Source: Pontederia crassipes
Taxonomy: Eukaryota > Streptophyta > Magnoliopsida > Commelinales > Pontederiaceae
Length of the DNA: 64,000 nt
Reading direction: 5' to 3'
Assembly: GCA_030549335.1 (NCBI GenBank)
Contig: JAUKPH010000026.1
Span: 1,054,001-1,118,000 of the forward strand
Below are positions 24,795 to 37,623 of the stretch, one piece after another. Made by a program: the position numbers and the translations under genes. The notes under the pieces were generated by a model. It searched no databases, was not told the DNA's origin, and was given only the letters and a program-made list of their open reading frames with translations. Position 1 is the stretch's first letter; each line of letters opens with the position of its first letter.

Positions 24795-27700
24795 ACTCGT
24801 GTTTTCAGCCAAGAAGGTCAAAAAACGCGAAATTTTTTACGCTGTCAAAAGATGCAAAATTTTCGACGCTATCGTTCCTGTTGATGCATGGTGAGATGAT
24901 TGGGATGAAAAAAAGTACTCAGACGCAAATTTTCCGCGGGTGCGAAATTTTGTGCGCGTGCCTTTTACTTTTGTTTTCAGCCAAGAAGGTCAAAAAACGC
25001 AAAATTTTTGACGCTGTCAAAAGATGCCAAATTTTCGACGCTTTCGTGCCTATTGATGCAAGGTGAGATGATTGGGACAAAAAAATGGACTCGGATGAAA
25101 ATTTTTCGGGGGTGCGAAATTTCGCGCGCGCGCTTTTTACTCGTGTTTTCAGCCAAGAAGGTCAAAAATGCGAAATTATTGACGCTGTCAAAAGATGCTA
25201 AATTTTCGACGCTTTCGTGCCTGTTGATGCATGGTGAGATGATTGGGACGAAAAAATGGATGCGGATGAAAATTTTTCGGGGGTGCGAAATTTCGCGCGC
25301 GCGCTTTTTACTCGTGTTTTCATCCAAGAAGGTCAAAAAATGTGAAATTTTTGACGCTGTCAAAAGATGCCAAATTTTCGACGCTTTCGTGCCTGTTGAT
25401 GCATGGTGAGATGATTGGGACGAAAAAATGGACTCGGATGAAAATTTTCCGGGGGTGCGAAATTTCGCGCGCGCGCTTTTTACTCGTGTTTTCAGCCAAG
25501 TTGGTCAAAAAACGCGAATTTTTTGACGCTGTCAAAAGATGCCAAATTTTCGACGCTTTCGTGCCTGTTGATGCATGGTGAGATGATTGGGACGAAAAAA
25601 AGGACTCAGGCGCAAATTTTTCGGGGGTGCGAAATTTCGCGCGCGCGCTTTTTACTCGTGTTTTCAGCCAAGAAGGTCAAAAAACGCGAAATTTTTGACG
25701 TTGTCAAAAGATGCAAAATTTTCGACGCTTTCGTGCCTGTTGATGCATGGTGACATGATTGGGAAGAAAAAATGGACTCGGATGAAAATTTTTCGGGGGT
25801 GAGAAATTTCGTGCGCGCGCTATTCACTCGTGTTTTCAACCAAGAAGGTCAAAAAATGCGAAATTTTTGACGCTGTCAAAAGATGCCAAATTTTCGACGC
25901 TATCGTGCCTGTTGATGCATGGTGAGCTGATTGGGACGAAAAAATGGACTCGGATGAAAATTTTCCGGGGGTGCGAAATTTCGCGCGCGCGCTTTTTACT
26001 CGTGTTTTCAGCCAAGAAGGTCAAAAAATGTGAAATTTTTGACGCTGTCAAAAGATGCCAAATTTTTGACGCTTTCGTGCCTGTTGATGCATGGTGAGAT
26101 GATTGGGACGAAAAAATGGACTCGGATGAAAATTTTCCGGGGGTGCGAAATTTCGCGCGCGCGCTTTTTACTCGTGTTTTCAGCCAAGTAGGTCAAAAAA
26201 CGCGAATTTTTGACGCTGTCAAAAGATGCCAAATTTTCGACGCTTTCGTGCCTGTTGATGCATGGTGAGATGATTGGGACGAAAAAAAGGACTCAGGCGC
26301 AAATTTTCCAGGGGTGCGAAATTTCGCGCGCGATTTTTACTCGTGTTTTCAGCCAAGAAGGTCAAAAAACGCGAAATTTTTGACGTTGTCAAAAGATGCA
26401 AAATTTTCGACGCTTTCGTGCCTGTTGATGCATGGTGACATGATTGGGAAGAAAAAATGGACTCGGATGAAAATTTTTCGGGGGTGAGAAATTTCGTGCG
26501 CGCGCTATTCACTCGTGTTTTCAGCCAAGAAGGTCAAAAAATGCGAAATTTTTGATGTTGTCAAAAGATGCAAAATTTTCGACGCTTTCGTGCTTGTTGA
26601 TGCATGGTGACATGATTGGGAAGAAAAAATGGACTCGGATGGAAATTTTCCAGGGGTGAGAAATTTCGCGCTCGCGCTATTCACTCGTGTTTTCAGCCAA
26701 GAAGGTCAAAAAACGCGAAATTTTTTACGCTGTCAAAAGATGCAAAATTTTCGACGCTATCGTTCCTGTTGATGCATGGTGAGATGATTGGGACGAAAAA
26801 AATTACTCAGATGCAAATTTTCCGGGGGTGCGAAATTTTGCGCGCGCGCCTTTTACTCGTGTTTTCAGCCAAGAAGGTCAAAAAACGCAAAATTTTTGAC
26901 GCTGTCAAAAGATGCCAAATTTTCGACGCTTTCGTGCCTGTTGATGCAAGGTGAGATGATTGGGACAAAAAAATGGACTCGGATGAAAATTTTTCGGGGG
27001 TGCGAAATTTCGCGCGCGCGCTTTTTACTCGTGTTTTCAGCCAAGAAGGTCAAAAATGCGAAATTATTGACGCTGTCAAAAGATGCTAAATTTTCGACGC
27101 TTTCGTGCCTGTTGATGCATGGTGAGATGATTGGGACGAAAAAATGGACGCGGATGAAAATTTTTCGGGGGTGCGAAATTTCGCGCGTGCGCTTTTTACT
27201 CGTGTTTTCAGCCAAGAAGGTCAAAAAATGTGAAATTTTTGACGCTGTCAAAAGATGCCAAATTTTTGACGCTTTCGTGCCTGTTGATGCATGGTGAGAT
27301 GATTGGGACGAAAAAATGGACTCGGATGAAAATTTTCCGGGGGTGCGAAATTTCGCGCGCGCGCTTTTTACTCGTGTTTTCAGCCAAGTAGGTCAAAAAA
27401 CGCGAATTTTTTGACGCTGTCAAAAGATGCCAAATTTTCGACGCTTTCGTGCCTGTTGATGCATGGTGAGATGATTGGGACGAAAAAAAGGACTCAGGCG
27501 CAAATTTTTCGGGGGTGCGAAATTTCGCGCGCGCGCTTTTTACTCGTGTTTTCAGCCAAGAAGGTCAAAAAACGCGAAATTTTTGACGTTGTCAAAAGAT
27601 GCAAAATTTTCGACGCTTTCGTGCCTGTTGATGCATGGTGACATGATTGGGAAGAAAAAATGGACTCGGATGAAAATTTTTCGGGGGTGAGAAATTTCGT

Positions 27701-29255
27701 GCGCGCGCTATTCACTCGTGTTTTCAGCCAAGAAGGTCAAAAAATGCGAAATTTTTGACGCTGTCAAAAGATGCCAAATTTTCGACGCTATCGTGCCTGT
27801 TGATGCATGGTGAGCTGATTGGGACGAAAAAATGGACTCGGATGAAAATTTTCCGGGGGTGCGAAATTTCGCGCGCGCGCTTTTTACTCGTGTTTTCAGC
27901 CAAGAAGGTCAAAAAATGTGAAATTTTTGACGCTGTCAAAAGATGCCAATTTTTTGACGCTTTCGTGCCTGTTGATGCATGGTGAGATGATTGGGACGAA
28001 AAAATGGACTCGGATGAAAATTTTCCGGGGGTGCGAAATTTCGCGCGCGCGCTTTTTACTCGTGTTTTCAGCCAAGTAGGTCAAAAAACGCGAATTTTTG
28101 ACGCTGTCAAAAGATGCCAAATTTACGACGCTTTCGTGCCTGTTGATGCATGGTGAGATGATTGGGACGAAAAAAAGGACTCAGGCGCAAATTTTCCGGG
28201 GGTGCGAAATTTCGCGCGCGCTTTTTACTCGTGTTTTCAGCCAAGAAGGTCAAAAAACGCGAAATTTTTGACGTTGTCAAAAGATGCAAAATTTTCGACG
28301 CTTTCGTGCCTGTTGATGCATGGTGACATGATTGGGAAGAAAAAATGGACTCGGATGAAAATTTTTCGGGGGTGAGAAATTTCGTGCGCGCGCTATTCAC
28401 TCGTGTTTTCAGCCAAGAAGGTCAAAAAACGCGAAATTTTTGACGTTGTCAAAAGATGCAAAATTTTCGACGCTTTCGTGCTTGTTGATGCATGGTGACA
28501 TGATTGGGAAGAAAAAATGGACTCGGATGGAAATTTTCCAGGGGTGAGAAATTTCGCGCTCGCGCTATTCACTCGTGTTTTCAGCCAAGAAGGTCAAAAA
28601 ATGCAAAATTTTGTACGCCGTCAAAAGATGCCAAATTTTCAACGCTTTCGTGCCTGTTGATGCATGGTGAGATGATTGGGATGAAAAAATTGACTCGGAT
28701 GAAAATTTTTCGGGGGTGCGAAATTTCGCGCGCGCGCTTTTTACTCGTGTTTTCAGCCAAGAAGGTCAAAAAACGCGAATTTTTTGACGCTGTCAAAAGA
28801 TGCCAAATTTTAGACGCTTTCGTGCCTGTTGATGCATGGTGAGATGATTGGGACGAAAAAATGGACTCGGATGAAAATTTTCCGTGGGTGCGAAATTTCG
28901 CGCGCACGCTTTTTACTCGTGTTTTCAACCAAGAAGGTCAAAAAACGCGAATTTTTTGACGCTGTCAAAAGATGCCAAATTTTTGACGCTTTCGTGCCTG
29001 TTGATGCATGGTGAGATGATTGGGACGAAAAAATGGACTCGGATGAAAATTTTCCGGGGGTGCGAAATTTCGCGCGCGCGCTTTTTACTCGTGTTTTCAG
29101 CCAAGTAGGTCAAAAAACGCGAATTTTTGACGCTGTCAAAAGATGCCAAATTTACGACGCTTTCGTGCCTGTTGATGCATGGTGAGATGATTGGGACGAA
29201 AAAAAGGACTCAGGCGCAAATTTTCCGGGGGTGCGAAATTTCGCGCGCGCTTTTT
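24795..29255 (+). repeat. 26-monomer HOR, copy 2 (4,461 bp)
   Basis: Nearly identical to copy 1 at an offset of 4,461 bp, with the same 11+11+4 substructure. The few differences seen by eye include aaattactcag at about 26,808 where copies 1 and 3 have aaagtactcag, and tgacatgattggg at about 28,496 where copy 1 has tgacgtgattggg. Such low divergence indicates recent amplification or gene conversion. Confidence 0.9.
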
Positions 29256-32200
29256 ACTCGTGTTTTCAGCCAAGAAGGTCAAAAAACGCGAAATTTTTTA
29301 CGCTGTCAAAAGATGCAAAATTTTCGACGCTATCGTTCCTGTTGATGCATGGTGAGATGATTGGGATGAAAAAAAGTACTCAGACGCAAATTTTCCGCGG
29401 GTGCGAAATTTTGTGCGCGTGCCTTTTACTTTTGTTTTCAGCCAAGAAGGTCAAAAAACGCAAAATTTTTGACGCTGTCAAAAGATGCCAAATTTTCGAC
29501 GCTTTCGTGCCTATTGATGCAAGGTGAGATGATTGGGACAAAAAAAAGGACTCGGATGAAAATTTTTCGGGGGTGCGAAATTTCGCGCGCGCGCTTTTTA
29601 CTCGTGTTTTCAGCCAAGAAGGTCAAAAATGCGAAATTATTGACGCTGTCAAAAGATGCTAAATTTTTGACGCTTTCGTGCCTGTTGATGCATGGTGAGA
29701 TGATTGGGACGAAAAAATGGATGCGGATGAAAATTTTTCGGGGGTGCGAAATTTCGCGCGCGCGCTTTTTACTCGTGTTTTCATCCAAGAAGGTCAAAAA
29801 ATGTGAAATTTTTGACGCTGTCAAAAGATGCCAAATTTTCGACGCTTTCGTGCCTGTTGATGCATGGTGAGATGATTGGGACGAAAAAATGGACTCGGAT
29901 GAAAATTTTCCGGGGGTGCGAAATTTCGCGCGCGCGCTTTTTACTCGTGTTTTCAGCCAAGTTGGTCAAAAAACGCGAATTTTTTGACGCTATCAAAAGA
30001 TGCCAAATTTTCGACGCTTTCGTGCCTGTTGATGCATGGTGAGATGATTGGGACGAAAAAAAGGACTCAGGCGCAAATTTTTCGGGGGTGCGAAATTTCG
30101 CGCGCGCGCTTTTTACTCGTGTTTTCAGCCAAGAAGGTCAAAAAACGCGAAATTTTTGACGTTGTCAAAAGATGCAAAATTTTCGACGCTTTCGTGCCTG
30201 TTGATGCATGGTGACATGATTGGGAAGAAAAAATGGACTCGGATGAAAATTTTTCGGGGGTGAGAAATTTCGTGCGCGCGCTATTCACTCGTGTTTTCAG
30301 CCAAGAAGGTCAAAAAATGCGAAATTTTTGACGCTGTCAAAAGATGCCAAATTTTCGACGCTATCGTGCCTGTTGATGCATGGTGAGCTGATTGGGACGA
30401 AAAAATGGACTCGGATGAAAATTTTCCGGGGGTGCGAAATTTCGCGCGCGCGCTTTTTACTCGTGTTTTCAGCCAAGAAGGTCAAAAAATGTGAAATTTT
30501 TGACGCTGTCAAAAGATGCCAAATTTTTGACGCTTTCGTGCCTGTTGATGCATGGTGAGATGATTGGGACGAAAAAATGGACTCGGATGAAAATTTTCCG
30601 GGGGTGCGAAATTTCGCGCGCGCGCTTTTTACTCGTGTTTTCAGCCAAGTAGGTCAAAAAACGCGAATTTTTGACGCTGTCAAAAGATGCCAAATTTTCG
30701 ACGCTTTCGTGCCTGTTGATGCATGGTGAGATGATTGGGACGAAAAAAAGGACTCAGGCGCAAATTTTCCAGGGGTGCGAAATTTCGCGCGCGATTTTTA
30801 CTCGTGTTTTCAGCCAAGAAGGTCAAAAAACGCGAAATTTTTGACGTTGTCAAAAGATGCAAAATTTTCGACGCTTTCGTGCCTGTTGATGCATGGTGAC
30901 ATGATTGGGAAGAAAAAATGGACTCGGATGAAAATTTTTCGGGGGTGAGAAATTTCGTGCGCGCGCTATTCACTCGTGTTTTCAGCCAAGAAGGTCAAAA
31001 AATGCGAAATTTTTGATGTTGTCAAAAGATGCAAAATTTTCGACGCTTTCGTGCTTGTTGATGCATGGTGACATGATTGGGAAGAAAAAATGGACTCGGA
31101 TGGAAATTTTCCAGGGGTGAGAAATTTCGCGCTCGCGCTATTCACTCGTGTTTTCAGCCAAGAAGGTCAAAAAACGCGAAATTTTTTACGCTGTCAAAAG
31201 ATGCAAAATTTTCGACGCTATCGTTCCTGTTGATGCATGGTGAGATGATTGGGACGAAAAAAAGTACTCAGATGCAAATTTTCCGGGGGTGCGAAATTTT
31301 GCGCGCGCGCCTTTTACTCGTGTTTTCAGCCAAGAAGGTCAAAAAACGCAAAATTTTTGACGCTGTCAAAAGATGCCAAATTTTCGACGCTTTCGTGCCT
31401 GTTGATGCAAGGTGAGATGATTGGGACAAAAAAATGGACTCGGATGAAAATTTTTCGGGGGTGCGAAATTTCGCGCGCGCGCTTTTTACTCATGTTTTCA
31501 GCCAAGAAGGTCAAAAATGCGAAATTATTGACGCTGTCAAAAGATGCTAAATTTTCGACGCTTTCGTGCCTGTTGATGCATGGTGAGATGATTGGGACGA
31601 AAAAATGGACGCGGATGAAAATTTTTCGGGGGTGCGAAATTTCGCGCGTGCGCTTTTTACTCGTGTTTTCAGCCAAGAAGGTCAAAAAATGTGAAATTTT
31701 TGACGCTGTCAAAAGATGCCAAATTTTTGACGCTTTCGTGCCTGTTGATGCATGGTGAGATGATTGGGACGAAAAAATGGACTCGGATGAAAATTTTCCG
31801 GGGGTGCGAAATTTCGCGCGCGCGCTTTTTACTCGTGTTTTCAGCCAAGTAGGTCAAAAAACGCGAATTTTTTGACGCTGTCAAAAGATGCCAAATTTTC
31901 GACGCTTTCGTGCCTGTTGATGCATGGTGAGATGATTGGGACGAAAAAAAGGACTCAGGCGCAAATTTTTCGGGGGTGCGAAATTTCGCGCGCGCGCTTT
32001 TTACTCGTGTTTTCAGCCAAGAAGGTCAAAAAACGCGAAATTTTTGACGTTGTCAAAAGATGCAAAATTTTCGACGCTTTCGTGCCTGTTGATGCATGGT
32101 GACATGATTGGGAAGAAAAAATGGACTCGGATGAAAATTTTTCGGGGGTGAGAAATTTCGTGCGCGCGCTATTCACTCGTGTTTTCAGCCAAGAAGGTCA

Positions 32201-33510
32201 AAAAATGCGAAATTTTTGACGCTGTCAAAAGATGCCAAATTTTCGACGCTATCGTGCCTGTTGATGCATGGTGAGCTGATTGGGACGAAAAAATGGACTC
32301 GGATGAAAATTTTCCGGGGGTGCGAAATTTCGCGCGCGCGCTTTTTACTCGTGTTTTCAGCCAAGAAGGTCAAAAAATGTGAAATTTTTGACGCTGTCAA
32401 AAGATGCCAAATTTTTGACGCTTTCGTGCCTGTTGATGCATGGTGAGATGATTGGGACGAAAAAATGGACTCGGATGAAAATTTTCCGGGGGTGCGAAAT
32501 TTCGCGCTGCGCGCTTTTTACTCGTGTTTTCAGCCAAGTAGGTCAAAAAACGCGAATTTTTGACGCTGTCAAAAGATGCCAAATTTACGACGCTTTCGTG
32601 CCTGTTGATGCATGGTGAGATGATTGGGACGAAAAAAAGGACTCAGGCGCAAATTTTCCGGGGGTGCGAAATTTCGCGCGCGCTTTTTACTCGTGTTTTC
32701 AGCCAAGAAGGTCAAAAAACGCGAAATTTTTGACGTTGTCAAAAGATGCAAAATTTTCGACGCTTTCGTGCCTGTTGATGCATGGTGACATGATTGGGAA
32801 GAAAAAATGGACTCGGATGAAAATTTTTCGGGGGTGAGAAATTTCGTGCGCGCGCTATTCACTCGTGTTTTCAGCCAAGAAGGTCAAAAAACGCGAAATT
32901 TTTGACGTTGTCAAAAGATGCAAAATTTTCGACGCTTTCGTGCTTGTTGATGCATGGTGACATGATTGGGAAGAAAAAATGGACTCGGATGGAAATTTTC
33001 CAGGGGTGAGAAATTTCGCGCTCGCGCTATTCACTCGTGTTTTCAGCCAAGAAGGTCAAAAAATGCAAAATTTTGTACGCCGTCAAAAGATGCCAAATTT
33101 TCAACGCTTTCGTGCCTGTTGATGCATGGTGAGATGATTGGGATGAAAAAATTGACTCGGATGAAAATTTTTCGGGGGTGCGAAATTTCGCGCGCGCGCT
33201 TTTTACTCGTGTTTTCAGCCAAGAAGGTCAAAAAACGCGAATTTTTTGACGCTGTCAAAAGATGCCAAATTTTCGACGCTTTCGTGCCTGTTGATGCATG
33301 GTGAGATGATTGGGACGAAAAAATGGACTCGGATGAAAATTTTCCGGGGGTGCGAAATTTCGCGCGCACGCTTTTTACTCGTGTTTTCAACCAAGAAGGT
33401 CAAAAAACGCGAATTTTTTGACGCTGTCAAAAGATGCCAAATTTTTGACGCTTTCGTGCCTGTTGATGCATGGTGAGATGATTGGGACGAAAAAATGGAC
33501 TCGGATGAAA
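29256..33510 (+). repeat. 26-monomer HOR, copy 3 (incomplete, ~4,255 bp)
   Basis: Follows copies 1 and 2 unit by unit. Near 33,510 it departs: a ttttcggggg replaces ttttccggggg, and at 33,567 ccaagaagg replaces the ccaagtagg expected at this HOR position. About 1.2 monomers of the 26 are missing. A private one-base insertion, cgcgctgcgcgc, lies near 32,504. Confidence 0.87.
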
Positions 33511-33860
33511 ATTTTTCGGGGGTGCGAAATTTCGCGCGCGCGCTTTTTACTCGTGTTTTCAGCCAAGAAGGTCAAAAAATGCGATATTTTTGACGCTGTC
33601 AAAAGATGCCAAATTTCGACGCTTTCGTGCCTGTTGATGCATGGTGAGATGATTGGGAAGAAAAAATGGACTCGGATGAAAATTTTCTGGGGGTGAGAAA
33701 TTTCGCGCGCGCGCTATTCACTCGTGTTTTGAGCCAAGAAGGTCAAAAAACGCGAAATTTTTTACGCTGTCAAAAGATGCAAAATTTTCGACGCTATCGT
33801 GCCTGTTGAAGCATGGTGAGATGATTGGGACGAAAAAAAGGACTCAAACGCAAATTTTCC

Positions 33861-33871
33861 GGGGGGGGGGG
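33861..33871 (+). repeat. 11-base G homopolymer
   Basis: The usual ccgggggtgcg of the monomer is replaced by cc followed by eleven G and then caaaa. This is the longest G run in the window. It is either polymerase slippage in a degraded unit or a sequencing/assembly error. Confidence 0.85.
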
Positions 33872-34928
33872 CAAAATTTCGCGCGCGCGCCTTTTACTCG
33901 TATTTTCAGCCAAGAAGGTCAAAAAATGCGAAATTTTTGACGTTGTCAAAAGATGCCAAATTTTCGACGCTTTCGTGCCTGTTGATGCATGGTGAGATGA
34001 TTGGAAGAAAAAATGGACTCGGATGAAAATTTTCCGGGGGTGAGAAATTTCGCGCGCAGCGCTATTCACTCGTGTTTTCAGCAAGAAGGTCAAAAAATGC
34101 GAAATTTTTTACGCTGTCAAAAGATGCAAAATTTCGACGCTATCATGCCTATTGATGCATGGTGAGATGATTGGGACGAAAAAAAGGACTCAGACGCAAA
34201 TTTTCTGGGGGTGCAAAATTTCGCGTGCGCGCCTTTTACTCGTGTTTTCAGCCAAAAAGGTCAAAAAACGCAAAATTTTTGACGCTGTCAAAAGATGCCA
34301 AATTTTTTACGCTTTCGTGCCTGTTGATGCATGGTGAGATGATTGGGACGAAAAAATGTACTCGGATGAAAATTTTCCGGGGGTGAGAAATTTCGCGCGC
34401 GCGCTTTTAACTCGTGTTTCAGCCAAGATGGTCAAAAACGCGAAATTTTTTACGCTGTCAAAAGATGCCAAATTTTCGACGCTTTCGTGTCTGTTGATGC
34501 ATGGTGAGATGATTGGGACGAAAAAAAGGACTCAGGCGCAAATTTTCCGGGGGTGCGAATTTTCGCGCGGCGCGCCTTTTACTCGTATTTTCAGCCAAGA
34601 AGGTCAAAAAATGCGAAATTTTTGACGTTATCAAAAGATGCCAAATTTTCGACGCTTTCGTGCCTGTTGATGCATGGTGAGATGATTGGGAAGAAAAAAA
34701 TGGACTCGGATGAAAATTTTCCGGGGTGAGAAATTTCGCGCGCGCTATTCACTTGTGTTTTCAGCCAAGAAGGTCAAAAAATGCGAAATTTTTTACGCTG
34801 TCAAAAGATGCAAATTTTTTACGCTTTCATGCCTGTTGATGCATGGTGAGATGATTGGGACGAAAAAATGTACTCGGATGAAAATTTTCCGGGGGTGAGA
34901 AATTTCGCGCGCGCGCTTTTAACTCGTG

Positions 34929-34934
34929 TTTTCA
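34929..34934. other. Inversion junction between the two array arms
   Basis: Left of the join the monomer reads in + orientation up to actcgtgttttca (phase about 96). To the right, from tcccaatcatctcacc, it reads as the reverse complement starting at phase about 25. The six bases ttttca fit both sides: the left continuation would be gccaag, and the right-hand predecessor, seen in the sister copy near 35,780, is a T-run ending ttttca. There is no spacer, and the two phases differ, so the arms do not form a symmetrical perfect palindrome at the join. Confidence 0.93.
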
Positions 34935-35387
34935 TCCCAATCATCTCACCATGCATCAACAGGCACGAAAGCGTCGAAAATTTGGTATCTTTTGACAGCG
35001 TAAAAAAAATTTGCGTTTTGTACCTTCTTGGCTGAAAATGCGGGTAAAAGGCGCGCACGCGAAATTTTGCATCCCGGAATATTTGCGCTTGAGTCCTTTT
35101 TTTTCATCCCAATCATCTCACCATGCATCAACAGGCACGAAAGCGTCGAAAATTTGGCATCTTTTGATAGCGTAAAAAATTTTGCGTTTTTTGACCTTCT
35201 TGCTGAAAACACGAGTAAAAGGCGCGCGCGCGAAATTTCGCACCCCCGAAAAATTTGCGTCTGAGTCCTTTTTTTCATCCCAATCATCTCACCATGCATC
35301 AACAGGCACGATAGCGTCGAAAATTTTGCATCTTTTGACAGCGTAAAAAATTCGCGTTTTTTGACCTTCTTGGCTGAAAACACGAGT

Positions 35388-35402
35388 GGATAGTGTTCTC
35401 AC
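35388..35402 (-). repeat. Monomer lacking the CG tract and palindrome half (copy 1)
   Basis: The sequence acgagtggatagtgttctcaccc replaces the usual run of alternating CG plus gaaattt, a deletion of about 15 bp covering the whole Z-DNA-prone segment. The same lesion appears near 37,609-37,623. Confidence 0.75.
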
Positions 35403-37608
35403 CCCCGGAAAATTTTCATCTGAGTCCATTTTTTCTTCCCAATCATCTCACCATGCATCAATAGGCACGAAAGCGTCGAAAATTTGTCAACTTTTTACAG
35501 CGTCAAAAATTCAGGTTTTTTGACCTTCTTGGCTGAAAACACGACTAAAAAGCGCGCGCGCGAAATTTCGCACACCGGAAAATTTTCATCCGAGTCCATT
35601 TTTTTCGTCCCAATCATCTCACCATGCATCAACAGGCACGAAAGCGTCGAAAATTTGGCATCTTTTGACAGCGTCAAAAATTTCGCATTTTTTGACCTTC
35701 TTGGCTGAAAACACGAGTGATTAGCGCGCGCGCGAAATTTCGCACCCCCGAAAAATTTTCTTCTGAGTCCATTTTTTCATCCCAATCATCTCACCATGCA
35801 TCAACAGGCACGAAAGCGTCGAAAATTTGGTATCTTTTGACAGCGTAAAAAAATTTGCGTTTTGTACCTTCTTGGCTGAAAATACGGGTAAAAGGCGCGC
35901 ACGCGAAATTTCGCATCCCCGGAATATTTGCGCTTGAGTCCTTTTTTTTCATCCCAATCATCTCACCATGCATCAACAGGCACGAAAGCGTCGAAAATTT
36001 GGCATCTTTTGATAGCGTCAAAATTTTCGCATTTTTTTGACCTTCTTGGCTGAAAACACAAGTAAAAAGCGCGCGCGCGAAATTTCGCACCGCGAAAAAT
36101 TTTCATCCGAGTCCATTTTTTCGTCCCAATCATCTCACCATGCATCAACAGGCACGAAAGCGTCGAAAATTTGGCATCTTTTGATAGCGTAAAAAATTTT
36201 GCGTTTTTTACCTTCTTGGCTGAAAATACGGGTACAAGGCGCGCTGCGCGCGAAATTTCGCACCCCCGGAAAATTTGCGCCTGAGTCCTTTTTTTTTGTC
36301 CCAATCATCTCACCATGCATCAACAGGCACGAAAGCGTCGAAAATTTGGCATCTTTTGACAGCGTCAAAAATTTTGCATTTTTTGACCTTCTTGGCTGAA
36401 AACACGAGTAAAAGACGCGCGCGCGAAATTTTGCACCCCCGAAAAATTTGCGCCTGAGTCCTTTTTTTCGTCCCAACCATCTCACCATGCATCAACAGGC
36501 ACGAAAGCGTCGAAAATTTGGCAACTTTTTACAGCGTCAAAAATTTCAGGTTTTTTGACCTTCTTGGCTGAAAACACGAGTAAAAAGCGCGCGCGCGAAA
36601 TTTCGCACCCCGGAAAATTTTCATCCGAGTCCATTTTTTTCGTCCCAATAATCTCACCATGCATCAACAGGCACGAAAGCGTCAAAAATTTGGCATCTTT
36701 TGACAGCGTAAAAAATTTTGCATTTTTTGACCTTCTTGGCTGAAAACACGAGTAAAAGGTGCGCGCGCGAAATTTCGCACCCTCGGAAAATATGCGTCTG
36801 TGTCCTTTTTTTCGTCCCAATCATCTCACCATGCATCAACAGGCCGATAGCGTCAAAAATTTTGCATCTTTTGATAGCGTAAAAAATTTCGTGTTTTTTG
36901 ACCTTCTTGGTTGAAAACACGAGTGAATAGCGCTGCGCGCGAAATTTCTCACCCCCGGAAAATTTTCATCCGAGTCCATTTTTTCTTCCCAATCATCTCA
37001 CCATGCATCAACAGGCATCAGAACGTCGAAAATTTGGCATCTTTTGACAACGTCAAAAATTTTGCATTTTTTGACCTTCTTGGCTGAAAATACGAGTAAA
37101 AGACGCGCGCGCGAAATTTCGCACACCCGAAAAATTTGCGCCTGAGTCCTTTTTTTCGTCCCAATCATCTCACCATGCATCAATAGGCACGAAAGCGTAA
37201 AAAATTTGGCATCTTTTGACAGCGTAAAAAATTTTGCGTTTTTTGACCTTGGCTGAAAACAAGAGTAAAAAGCGCGAACACGAAATTTCGCACCCCCAAA
37301 AAATTTTCATCCGAGTCCATTTTTTCGTCCCAATCATCTCACCATGCATCAACAGGCACGAAAGCGTCGAAAATTTGGCATCTTTTGACAGCGTAAAAAA
37401 TTTTGCGTTTTTTGACCTTCTTGGCTGAAAACACGAGTAAAAGGCGCGCGCGCGAAATTTCGCACCCCCGAAAAATTTGTGTCTGAGTCCTTTTTTTCAT
37501 CCCAATCATCTCATCATGCATCAACAGGCACGATAGCGTCGAAAATTTTGCATCTTTTGACAGCGTAAAAAATTCGCGTTTTTTGACCTTCTTGGCTGAA
37601 AACACGAG

Positions 37609-37623
37609 TTAATAGTGTTCTCA
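37609..37623 (-). repeat. Monomer lacking the CG tract and palindrome half (copy 2)
   Basis: The sequence gttaatagtgttctcaccc carries the same deletion as the unit at 35,388, about 2,220 bp away, so the deleted monomer was duplicated as part of a 13-monomer segment. Confidence 0.75.

Larger units (their letters stand above)
1..34934 (+). repeat. Forward-orientation arm of the satellite array
   Basis: All monomers read in the same direction on the + strand, about 203 units. The arm is a mosaic of blocks with different higher-order periods (8, 6, 7, 17, 13, 4 and 26 monomers), listed separately. The last 1.4 kb before the inversion is less regular than the rest. Confidence 0.97.
33510..34934 (+). 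repeat. Degraded forward monomers flanking the inversion
   Basis: Units here carry more indels than any forward block: an 11-base G run at 33,861-33,871, gattggaag with a lost GG near 34,001, cgcgcgcagcgc near 34,051, gtgtttcagcc with one T lost near 34,416, and ccggggtgag near 34,722. A short local period of about 513 bp (three monomers) is visible from the private aatgtactcggatg at about 34,355 and 34,868. The last unit is cut by the inversion at 34,929-34,934. Confidence 0.8.

Noticed and set aside
34929-34934. Perfect hairpin or dyad centre at the inversion, as in a palindromic chromosome end
   Set aside because: The arms meet at different monomer phases and neighbouring units differ between sides, so there is no base-for-base palindrome at the join.
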